Positions 26,037 to 33,374 of a DNA stretch of 64,000 nt are shown in pieces (the stretch's first letter is position 1; each line of letters starts with the position of its first letter). Position numbers and translations under genes: made by a program. The notes beneath the pieces were generated by a model. The model did no database searches, was not told the DNA's origin, and saw nothing but the letters and a program-made list of their open reading frames with translations. The DNA is from Streptomyces xylophagus (lineage in GTDB: Bacteria > Actinomycetota > Actinomycetes > Streptomycetales > Streptomycetaceae). The stretch spans positions 1 to 64,000 of the forward strand of contig NZ_JNWO01000020.1 in the NCBI RefSeq assembly GCF_000716435.1. Reading direction: 5' to 3'.

Positions 26037-26055
26037 GTCTCCCCCTACTGGAGAC
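26037..26055. promoter_or_regulatory. MerR-type operator upstream of the merR gene
   Basis: GTCTCC-n7-GGAGAC is a perfect 6-bp inverted repeat, seven bases from the start codon. On the minus strand it reads GTCTCCAGTAGGGGGAGAC, similar to the palindromes bound by BmrR/Mta-type MerR proteins between long-spaced -35 and -10 boxes. Confidence 0.55.
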
Positions 26056-26082
26056 TCAAGTTCCTTCGCCCGCCAGCAGCTG

Positions 26083-26622
26083 TCAGCGGCTCGCGCGGAC
26101 CATCACCGTGAGAACCGGCGAGGCCGGTGATGGCTGGCTCTGTCCGATGTCCTCGTACCCCCACGACCTGTAGAGCGCATGGACCTTTCCGTCGCCGGCA
26201 GCCGAGTTGACCATGAGCGTCACGAACGGCTCGTCGCGTGCGGCGAGGAAGGCGTCGTGGATACGGCGGGCTGTCCCGGTCTTCCGCCAGGCCGGCCGGA
26301 CGCCGATCTCCTTCAGGGCCACGGCCGGGCGCTCGGTGTACTTCTCCGCCGGTGCGGGACTGGTGCGCTGCCAGTACCGGTCGCCGTGCTCGATGGTGTT
26401 GCCATAGGCGTAGCCGACCGGATGTCCGTCCGCGTACGCGAGGACAGCAACGAACCCCGGCTCGGTGGCGTGCCGGTCCAGGCGTTCGCCGAACGCGGTG
26501 ACCGCGTAGTTCGGCAGGTGGAGCAGCGGGGCGCGCACGTCGGCGTACACGTCGAGGAGGTCGCCGCGGACGGTGTCGAGGGCGGTGAAGGTGCGCAGTT
26601 CGATGGCGGGTGCCGTGGTCAT
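26083..26622 (-). CDS. GNAT family N-acetyltransferase
   Basis: This 179-residue GNAT-like protein starts at ATG 26622, overlapping the stop of the XRE/TPR regulator as ATGA. The fold is supported by FVAVLAYADGHPVGYAYGN, KEIGVRPAWRKTGTARRIHD and the end VHALYRSWGYEDIG. The long ORF that extends upstream in this frame is a shadow of the regulator. It is probably cytosolic, with an unknown substrate. The coupling makes it part of the regulator's transcription unit. Confidence 0.85.
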   Translation of the reverse strand: MTTAPAIELRTFTALDTVRGDLLDVYADVRAPLLHLPNYAVTAFGERLDRHATEPGFVAVLAYADGHPVGYAYGNTIEHGDRYWQRTSPAPAEKYTERPAVALKEIGVRPAWRKTGTARRIHDAFLAARDEPFVTLMVNSAAGDGKVHALYRSWGYEDIGQSQPSPASPVLTVMVRASR

Positions 26623-27902
26623 GCGGCCATCCTCCAGGTGGCGGCGTGCTCGGTCCACGTCTGGACGGTGGTACTGCCCGGCGCGGTAGCGCGCAGTGCT
26701 GCGCCGAACTCTTGGAGCATGCGCGTGACTCGGGCGTGCTGCGTGGCGGCGTCGGCGGGGACCTTCATCGCCGTGGTCGTCGCGGCTTCCGGCGCGCCCT
26801 GGGCGAGTTGGGCGTGTGCGAGTCGGGTCGTGGTGATGGCGCGGGACCGGGCCATGTGAGGCCGCAGGGCGGACAGGCAGCGGTGGGCGTGGAACTCGGC
26901 GGTCGGGTAGTCGCCAAGCGCCAGGTACGCGGAGAGTGCCAAGTGGTCCAGTTCGGCTTGGTCGTAGAAGGCGAGCATCCACACCGGTCGGTAGTCGGCG
27001 GGGTCGGCGCGCAGCATGGCGTCCTGGGCCTGGTCGAAAGCGCGGCGGGTGCCGGTGGGGTCCTGTGCCGCACCGTGGATGGCGCCCTGGCGGGCCAGTC
27101 CGAGGGACGCGAACAGGGGGTCGCGGCGGGTGAGGTGGAGGTTGCGGGCGACGTCGTTGGCGGCGAACGCGTCGGCGGTCCGGCCCATGTGCCGGTACAT
27201 GGTGCCCGCGTGGCTCCAGATGCGGAACTTGATCGCCTGGTCGCCGGACATCTCGGCGAGGGCCTGGGCCTCGCGCATGTGCGCCTTGGCGTCGTCGTAG
27301 CGGCGGCCGTCGATGGCGGCCCACATCGCCGAGGAACGGAAGGCGGCTGCGGAAGCGTAGAGGTTGCTGCGTACGCGCTGGGTGGCGCTGCCGGCGTTCT
27401 GGAGGTTCAGCGCCTCGTTGGCGAGTTCGGCGGCCTGTTGCTCGATGCCGAGTTGGCCGCCGTGGCGGTGGTCGCTGGCGATGATTTCGGCGAAGCGCTT
27501 GTTCAGACGGCTGACATCGCTCATGCCGATACGGCGAGGGGACGCGGTGCCAGGCGCGGCTGCTGCGGCGGCAGCCGCCGCGATGCCGCCGACGAGGGTA
27601 CGGCGCTTCATGTCGGAGTCCTCCTGCTGCGGTGGGGCTGCGGTGGGCCGAGCCCTGCCCCATGGCACGAACCCTAGAGCGACGGCCGGCAGACCGCTGA
27701 CGTCCTCAAGTGCCTTGCGGGTAGCCGATTTTGGCCACTTGACCCGGCCTGCCTTCCAGGCCCGGACCGAGGAGCCGTCGAGGCCGCCCGGTCTTCCGGT
27801 CAGTTGCTCTAAAGCCCTGTTCACCGTGTCGGCAAGGCTGTTGGAGCTGTAGCCGTGTTCGGCCATCCACGCCTCCAGGACAGTGTTACGCGTGGTGTCC
27901 AT
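26619..27902 (-). CDS. XRE-like HTH regulator with TPR region
   Basis: This 427-residue protein has an N-terminal helix-turn-helix-like region (about 1-75, including SLADTVNRALEQLTG and VRAWKAGRVKWPKSATRKAL). A twin-arginine and poly-Ala stretch follows at 99-120 (KRRTLVGGIAAAAAAAAA). About 300 residues of helical, TPR-like repeats make up the rest (RVRSNLYASAAAFRSSAMWA, AFAANDVARNLHLTRRDP). Start ATG 27902 (MDTTRNTVLEAW) is chosen over an upstream start. It is divergent from the HATPase and lanthipeptide genes and is a plausible regulator of them. The hydrophobic stretch in mid-protein is unusual for a cytosolic DNA-binding protein. Confidence 0.82.
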   Translation of the reverse strand: MDTTRNTVLEAWMAEHGYSSNSLADTVNRALEQLTGRPGGLDGSSVRAWKAGRVKWPKSATRKALEDVSGLPAVALGFVPWGRARPTAAPPQQEDSDMKRRTLVGGIAAAAAAAAAPGTASPRRIGMSDVSRLNKRFAEIIASDHRHGGQLGIEQQAAELANEALNLQNAGSATQRVRSNLYASAAAFRSSAMWAAIDGRRYDDAKAHMREAQALAEMSGDQAIKFRIWSHAGTMYRHMGRTADAFAANDVARNLHLTRRDPLFASLGLARQGAIHGAAQDPTGTRRAFDQAQDAMLRADPADYRPVWMLAFYDQAELDHLALSAYLALGDYPTAEFHAHRCLSALRPHMARSRAITTTRLAHAQLAQGAPEAATTTAMKVPADAATQHARVTRMLQEFGAALRATAPGSTTVQTWTEHAATWRMAA

Positions 27903-28000
27903 GTCCGCACGGTAGCTCCCACATCCCCGCACCCGCCAGGTAAAGGGAAGGTCAAATCATCCTGGGCGGCTGTGCCGGGAGGCCGACTGATCGCCCTAAC

Positions 28001-28031
28001 CAACCAGCCGTAGACGGGAGTTGTCTGGTTG
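28001..28031. promoter_or_regulatory. Inverted repeat in the divergent region beside the lanthipeptide cluster
   Basis: CAACCAG (28001) and CTGGTTG (28025) form a 7-bp inverted repeat with 17 bases between. It lies in the 239-base region between the XRE/TPR gene and the HATPase gene, and is a weak operator candidate for the XRE protein. Confidence 0.3.
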
Positions 28032-28141
28032 CTGGCTGCCCGTCACCCATGTGCGGGCGGCTGTTGACCGGCCCGGGCCGCCCCTGACACCTGCCGAGGG
28101 GGCGAGCCGGGCGCCGAGACAACACGAAGGCCCGACGCCCA

Positions 28142-28588
28142 ATGACGAGTCTCAGTACGCCAGTTCAGGCCGCCCCCACCGGCCACCCCGCCTACAGCCA
28201 GACTTTTCCGTGCGAGCCGTCCACGGCCGAGACCGGCCGCAAGCTCGTTCGTGACGCCCTCGGCGTATGGCACCTCGACAACCTCGCCGACCGTGCCGCC
28301 CTGATCATCTCGGAACTGATCGCGAACGCCGTCCGGCACACCTCGTGCCGCTCGATCCGCCTTGTGGTCGGGCGGCCGAGCGCGGACCGGTTGCGGGTCG
28401 GGGTGGTGGACCGCGCACCTTCGCGCCTGCCGGTTCTTGGTCCGCCTGATGATGATGACGAGTCAGGCCGTGGCCTGCTCCTCATCGACACCGTCGCCGA
28501 CCGCTGGGGCTACGAACTGCACGGCTCAGGCAGGCGCCCGTGGGGCAAAGAGGTCTGGGCCGAACTCCTCATCGAAGGCGACGACTGA
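28142..28588 (+). CDS. ATP-binding protein, HATPase anti-sigma-like regulator
   Basis: This 148-residue protein is a stand-alone GHKL/HATPase_c domain of the RsbW-like type that is abundant in Streptomyces. The N box reads IISELIANAVRHT, and the ATP-lid and G2 box appear as ESGRGLLLIDTVADRWGY. Such proteins often act as anti-sigma or partner-switching kinases. It begins at ATG 28142 with GAAGG about 11 bases upstream. It lies 156 bases upstream of the lanthipeptide precursor and divergent from the XRE/TPR regulator, so it probably belongs to the control of the cluster. Confidence 0.85.
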   Translation: MTSLSTPVQAAPTGHPAYSQTFPCEPSTAETGRKLVRDALGVWHLDNLADRAALIISELIANAVRHTSCRSIRLVVGRPSADRLRVGVVDRAPSRLPVLGPPDDDDESGRGLLLIDTVADRWGYELHGSGRRPWGKEVWAELLIEGDD

Positions 28589-28670
28589 GTGCCCGGCTTC
28601 GGCACCCCTCTCGAAACGCAGCCACACGACGGCTCCGTGGAACGGCGGCCGTCCGACCAGATTCCCGCTT

Positions 28671-28700
28671 CCGGTGTGCGGTTCCGCGCCGCACAGCCGG
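28671..28700 (+). promoter_or_regulatory. Hairpin in the leader of the lanthipeptide precursor gene
   Basis: CCGGTGTGCGG pairs with CCGCACAgCCGG (one bulged base) around a 7-base loop. It ends about 45 bases before the precursor ATG. It may terminate the HATPase transcript or shape the precursor mRNA. Confidence 0.45.
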
Positions 28701-28744
28701 AGGAGGGCGCCACCACAACACCACAACCATTCAAAGGAGTTGGC

Positions 28745-28924
28745 ATGACGCGCAGCACCGTAGTACCGATCACCACCCTGGTGAGCCACCAGACCCCGGC
28801 GGCAACGGACGGGTTCGATCTCGACGTCTCCCTCGTCGAGATCGCCGACCCGGCGGGCCTGGTCAACCTGACCGACGACAACTGCGGCTCCACCTGCGGC
28901 GCCTGCACCACCAACGTCGCCTGA
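28745..28924 (+). CDS. lanA: FxLD family lanthipeptide precursor
   Basis: This is the 59-residue precursor of a class I lanthipeptide. The leader contains the FxLD signature as GFDLDVSLVEIAD at about residues 23-35. The core is Cys/Ser/Thr-rich and reads NCGSTCGACTTNVA at the C-terminus, with three Cys and four Ser/Thr that could form up to three (methyl)lanthionine rings. Two Asp residues precede the first Cys (LTDDNC), one of which may be the target of the isoaspartate-type methyltransferase. ATG 28745 has AAAGGAG seven bases upstream. There is no clear protease site such as GG. LanB, LanC and the FxLD-type methyltransferase follow. Confidence 0.9.
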   Translation: MTRSTVVPITTLVSHQTPAATDGFDLDVSLVEIADPAGLVNLTDDNCGSTCGACTTNVA

Positions 28925-28950
28925 CCCGAGGCTTCGGGCCTCTCCGGTCC

Positions 28951-28982
28951 GGTGCCGTCGCGCTCTACGGCGTGACGGCACC
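28951..28982 (+). terminator. Hairpin between lanA and lanB (probable partial terminator)
   Basis: GGTGCCGTC (28951) pairs perfectly with GACGGCACC (28974), with further CGC/GCG pairing in the loop. It lies 27 bases after the precursor stop. Hairpins here commonly let precursor mRNA exceed that of the modifying enzymes. A smaller hairpin, CCCGAGGCTTCGGG, lies just before it. Confidence 0.6.
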
Positions 28983-29013
28983 ACCCGTCCGTCCCTCGCC
29001 CCAGGAGGTAGTG

Positions 29014-32000
29014 GTGGCTGCTCCGCCCTCAGCGTTCCGAACCGGCACGACCGCTCTCGTACGAGCCGTCGCCCGGCCGACACTGCCGTGCCCGCCGTTG
29101 CCTGACCTCGGCGATCGCTCGCCCGACGGCTTGGCCGCCTGTATCTCGTGGTTGCGCGCGGTCTGGTCGGACGAGGACTTCGTTGAAGCCCTGCAACACG
29201 CCAGCCCGGCCCTGACCGTGCAGGTACGGGGCCTGTGTGCCTCCGAGAAACCGTCTCCGCGCGATGTACGGCGTACGGCGCTGTCCGTGGCCCGCTATCT
29301 GCTGCGGTCCGAGCACCGGGCAACACCTTTCGGCTTGTTCGCCGGCGTGGCCACCGCGCAGTTCTGTCGACAAGCGCGAGCAAGGTGGGGAGCGAAGCAC
29401 GTGGCCGTCGGCCGCGCGGGAGCCGAGTGGCTGGCTGCCGTGATCGAGCAGTTGGAGTCGTGCCCGGATCTGCTCGAACGGCTGCCTGTCGTCGTCAACA
29501 ACACCGTGACGAGCCGAGGAGACCGGCTCGTCGTACCGTTCCAGCCCGATGTCCAGGGCGACCGGACCCGCGCGGTCGAGGCGTCCGTGACCCTGACCGA
29601 CCCTGTGCGCGCGGTCCTTTCCGCGACGCGGGCGCCGATCCCCTTCGGCGCGCTCCTGGACAAACTCCGAGCGGAGTTCCCGAAGGCCGGGCACGTGAAG
29701 TCACGTGCTCTGTTAGGGGAGTTGATCCGGCGACGGGTGTTGATCACGAATTTGCACGCGCCGAGCACCGAGACCGACGTACTGGGGTATCTGCTTGACC
29801 AGCTCGACGCGACCGACGCCGCACCCCTCGCCCCGGTCGCGGGGACAGTGCGCGAGCTGCGCGCTGTTCGCGAGGGCCTGGAAGAGTGCGCCACGCGGGG
29901 CGGCCGGGACAGCGTCGCGGCGCGGATGCTGGAACTCGTACCCGGACTGCGTCGTCACCCCGTTGCGTTCGACCTGCGGCTGGACGCGCAGATCGTTCTG
30001 CCGGACGCCGTAGCCCGAGAGATCGAGCGTGCCGCCCTCGTCCTGACCCGGGTGAGTACCCGCCCGTACGGGACCGCAGCGTGGAGCGAGTACCACCAGC
30101 GGTTCTACGAGCGTTACGGCATCGGCACGTTGGTGCCGCTCGCCGAGGTCGTGGCGGACAGCGGCACCGGATATCCCGACGGCTATCCGGGTACTCCGGC
30201 CGGTGCGCGCCGGCCTCGCGTCTCCGCTCGCGATGACGCTCTCCTACGGTTCGCGCAGGGCGCCGCGCTCGACGGCCGCGACGAGGTGCTCCTCACCGAC
30301 GAGCTGATCGAGGCCCTGGACGTGGGGCCCGAAGAGCCGCGACTGCCACCGCACTTGGAGATCGGGGTACGGGTGCACGCGGCCAGCCTGCGGGAGTTGC
30401 AGTGCGGGCGGTTCCGGCTGGAGGTCGTGAGCGTGTCACGCGGAGCCGGCGTCTCTACAGGGCGGTTCCTCAGCGTGCTGGCCCCCGGCGACCGTCAGGC
30501 CCTGGCCGCAGAGCTTGCCGCTCTCCCGGCCGTGGACGGCAACACCGTGCCCGCACAGCTCTCCTTCCCACCGCTGCTCCCCGAGAGCACCCACGTCACC
30601 CGGGCTCCGCAGGTCCTGCCCACGGTGATCAGCCTCCAAGAACACCGTGCTGTCGGCGACGAAGTCCTCACCCCCGAGGACCTGGCGGTGGCGTGCGACG
30701 GCCGCCGTATGTACCTGGCCGCCCCCGAGCGCGGCCGGCGCATCGAGGCCGTCGGAATGCACGCGCTGAACCTGCGCACGCACACTCCGCCGCTGGCGCG
30801 GTTTGTCGCGGAGCTGTCCCGCGCCCAGTGTGCGCAGGTCACCATGTTCGACTGGGGCGCCGCAACGGCGATGCCGTTCCTGCCGCGCCTGCGGTACGGG
30901 CGCACGGTGCTGGCCCCGGCCCGGTGGCACCTGGAGGCACCCGAACTGCCCAGCCGTACACGCCCTCGGGCCGAGTGGGACACCGCGCTCACCGACTGGC
31001 GGGCCAGGCGGCGTCTCCCCCGGCGGGTCTTCCTCGTTGAGGACGACCGGCGGCTGTTCCTCGACCTCGACCAGGCCGGCCACCGGACGCTGCTCCGCCG
31101 GCATCTCGACCGTACGCACCTGGCCGTCCTCGTCGAGGCCCCGGAACCCGATGCACTTGGCTGGTGCGATGGCCGTGCCCACGAGGTCGTGGTGCCTCTC
31201 AAGGCAACCCGGCCGCCGACATGGCCTCCCCTTCCCGCTCCCACCCAGGCCCGAGCCCTCTCACCGGTCCAGATCCAGACACCGGCCGTCTCGTCGGTAC
31301 TGCTGGCCGCCCTGTACGGCGACCCCCGCCGCCAAAACGCCCTGCTCTCCCGCCACTTGCCCGAGCTCCTGCAACAACTCGGTTCCCCGCCATGGTGGTT
31401 CATCCGCTTCCGGGATCCCGAACAACATTTACGCCTGCGCATCGAGCTCCCCACTCCGGAGGCATTCGGCGAGACGGCCCGAACAGTGAGCGCGTGGGCC
31501 GACGAGCTGCGCGCCACTGGTCTGCTGGCCGACCTGCGCTACCCAACCTCCTATAGGGAGATGGGCCGTTGGGGCTCCGGCACCGCATGGAACGCGGCCG
31601 AGGACGTGTTCCGGGCGGATTCGCGCGCAGTCCTGGCCCAGCTCTCCCAGCCACGGTGTCCACACGAGCGCACGCGGGTGGCCGCACACTCCATCGCCAT
31701 CGCTTCCGCGTTCCTCGGCAGCACTCAAGCCGGGATGCGCTGGCTGATCGACCACATCCCGCCCAGAGCCCCCGCGCCAGTACCCCGGCCGCAGTTCACC
31801 GACGCCGTACGTCTCGCCGACCCTCGCGACGACTGGGCGGCCCTGCGCGCAGCCCCCGGAGGAACAGCCATCGTGTCGGCGTGGGCCGACCGCGACGCAG
31901 CGCTCGCCGCCTACCGGCCACACCTGCCCGGCCCTGACACCAAAGGCATCGCCATCGACGACGTCCTGGCCTCCCTGCTGCACGTCCACTTCGTACGGCA

Positions 32001-32097
32001 CATCGCGGTGAACTTCCCCGAGGAAGAGGTCTGCCTCTATCTCGCCCGCGCCGCCGCCCTGGCCTGGACAGCACGCCCCACCGGGAGGACATCGTGA
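29014..32097 (+). CDS. lanB: Lantibiotic dehydratase LanB
   Basis: LanB dehydrates Ser/Thr in the core by glutamyl-tRNA-dependent glutamylation and elimination. The protein has 1027 residues, the normal full length. The N-terminal glutamylation domain is recognised from SVARYLLRSEHRATPFGLFA and PYGTAAWSEYHQRFYERYG. The C-terminal SpaB_C elimination domain begins near residue 750 and includes PPWWFIRFRDPEQHLRLRIE and DLRYPTSYREMGRWG. Start GTG 29014 has AGGAGG 6 bases upstream. Two TTA codons (29713 and 31429) make translation dependent on the bldA tRNA. The stop overlaps lanC as GTGA. Confidence 0.93.
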   Translation: MAAPPSAFRTGTTALVRAVARPTLPCPPLPDLGDRSPDGLAACISWLRAVWSDEDFVEALQHASPALTVQVRGLCASEKPSPRDVRRTALSVARYLLRSEHRATPFGLFAGVATAQFCRQARARWGAKHVAVGRAGAEWLAAVIEQLESCPDLLERLPVVVNNTVTSRGDRLVVPFQPDVQGDRTRAVEASVTLTDPVRAVLSATRAPIPFGALLDKLRAEFPKAGHVKSRALLGELIRRRVLITNLHAPSTETDVLGYLLDQLDATDAAPLAPVAGTVRELRAVREGLEECATRGGRDSVAARMLELVPGLRRHPVAFDLRLDAQIVLPDAVAREIERAALVLTRVSTRPYGTAAWSEYHQRFYERYGIGTLVPLAEVVADSGTGYPDGYPGTPAGARRPRVSARDDALLRFAQGAALDGRDEVLLTDELIEALDVGPEEPRLPPHLEIGVRVHAASLRELQCGRFRLEVVSVSRGAGVSTGRFLSVLAPGDRQALAAELAALPAVDGNTVPAQLSFPPLLPESTHVTRAPQVLPTVISLQEHRAVGDEVLTPEDLAVACDGRRMYLAAPERGRRIEAVGMHALNLRTHTPPLARFVAELSRAQCAQVTMFDWGAATAMPFLPRLRYGRTVLAPARWHLEAPELPSRTRPRAEWDTALTDWRARRRLPRRVFLVEDDRRLFLDLDQAGHRTLLRRHLDRTHLAVLVEAPEPDALGWCDGRAHEVVVPLKATRPPTWPPLPAPTQARALSPVQIQTPAVSSVLLAALYGDPRRQNALLSRHLPELLQQLGSPPWWFIRFRDPEQHLRLRIELPTPEAFGETARTVSAWADELRATGLLADLRYPTSYREMGRWGSGTAWNAAEDVFRADSRAVLAQLSQPRCPHERTRVAAHSIAIASAFLGSTQAGMRWLIDHIPPRAPAPVPRPQFTDAVRLADPRDDWAALRAAPGGTAIVSAWADRDAALAAYRPHLPGPDTKGIAIDDVLASLLHVHFVRHIAVNFPEEEVCLYLARAAALAWTARPTGRTS

Positions 32098-33350
32098 CCA
32101 CCCACACCGCACTCGACCTGGCAGCAGCCGTCGCCGACCAACTCGCCGACCCGCGCATGGCACACCTTGGACATCGGCAGCACCTTGCCTACGGTCTTCC
32201 CGGAATCGCGCTCCTGCACATCGAGCGGGCCGCAACCGGGCTGGGCCCCTGGCAGCGCGCCCACGACTGGCTCGTCGCCGCCTCCCGCGAACCGTTCACC
32301 AGAGGGCCCGACAGCCACCCCTTCTACGGCGCACCCGCCTTCGCCCACGCCCTGGCCTGCGCCGCCGACCACCTGCCTGGTGCCTATCAGCGCGCCCTCG
32401 CCGCTCTCGACCATCAGATGGCCACCGATGCGAGCCGTCGCCTCGACGCCGCACACCGCCGCATGGACGCCGAACTCCTCCCGGCGCTCGCCGAGTTCGA
32501 CGCCATCCGTGGCCTGACCGGCTACGGCGCCTACCTCCTGCGCCGCAACCCCGCCGCCAACGCTCTACGCGCCGTACTCGACTACTGCGTACGTGTCACT
32601 CAACCGATCGCCTACGACGGCGAGTTGATGCCGGGCTGGTGGACAGCCACAGGACCCTCAGGCCGCCCGGACGACCGTTTCCCCGGCGGGCACGCCAACA
32701 GCGGAATGGCACACGGCATCGGCGGCGTGCTCGCACTGCTGTCACTCGCCGCCCGGCACGGCACCCTCGTCAACGGCCACACCGAAGCACTGGGACGGAT
32801 CCTGGCCTGGCTGGACCGCTGGCGAGAGAACACCGGCCGAGGACCGGTATGGCCGTACTGGATCACCCGAAGTGAGCTGAGCACAGGCCGACTTGACCTG
32901 TCCGCACCCCAGCGGCCGTCATGGTGCTACGGCACCGCCGGTCTCGCCCGCGCCCAGCAACTTGCCGCGCTCGCCCTCGGCGATGCCGGTCGCCAGGTCG
33001 ATGCGGAGAACGCGCTCGTGGCCGCCCTCACCGACCCTGACCAGCTGAAGGCCACGACGGACAACGGCCTGTGCCACGGCTTCGCCGGTCTCGCTCACAT
33101 CGCCGCCCGCGCGGCCGACGACGCCCACCCCGCGACCGGCGGGCGGCTCCGCGCCGCAATTCCCGTGCTCCTGGCCGTAGTTCACCCACCTGGAACCGAC
33201 CCCGCGCACGCCGCCGCGACGCTCATACGGGACAAGGAGCGAGGCCCCGGTTTCCTCGACGGCGCCGCCGGTGTCGCCCTTGCCGTCCTCGCGCCCGAGA
33301 CCGCCACCCCACCGCAATCCGCCTGGGACGCCTGCCTGCTCATCGCCTGA
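32094..33350 (+). CDS. lanC: Lanthionine synthetase LanC
   Basis: LanC catalyses addition of Cys thiols to dehydrated residues, closing the thioether rings. It is an alpha/alpha-barrel zinc enzyme of 418 residues. The zinc ligands are visible as WCYG (in PSWCYGTAGLARAQQL) and CHG (in NGLCHGFAGLAHIA). The GxxHGxxG-type motif appears as NSGMAHGIGGVLALLSLA. GTG 32094 overlaps the lanB stop, so the two proteins are translationally coupled, as expected for a LanB-LanC complex. The methyltransferase follows after 24 bases. Confidence 0.93.
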   Translation: MTTHTALDLAAAVADQLADPRMAHLGHRQHLAYGLPGIALLHIERAATGLGPWQRAHDWLVAASREPFTRGPDSHPFYGAPAFAHALACAADHLPGAYQRALAALDHQMATDASRRLDAAHRRMDAELLPALAEFDAIRGLTGYGAYLLRRNPAANALRAVLDYCVRVTQPIAYDGELMPGWWTATGPSGRPDDRFPGGHANSGMAHGIGGVLALLSLAARHGTLVNGHTEALGRILAWLDRWRENTGRGPVWPYWITRSELSTGRLDLSAPQRPSWCYGTAGLARAQQLAALALGDAGRQVDAENALVAALTDPDQLKATTDNGLCHGFAGLAHIAARAADDAHPATGGRLRAAIPVLLAVVHPPGTDPAHAAATLIRDKERGPGFLDGAAGVALAVLAPETATPPQSAWDACLLIA

Positions 33351-33374
33351 CCCCATCGACCGAAGGACCTCCGC

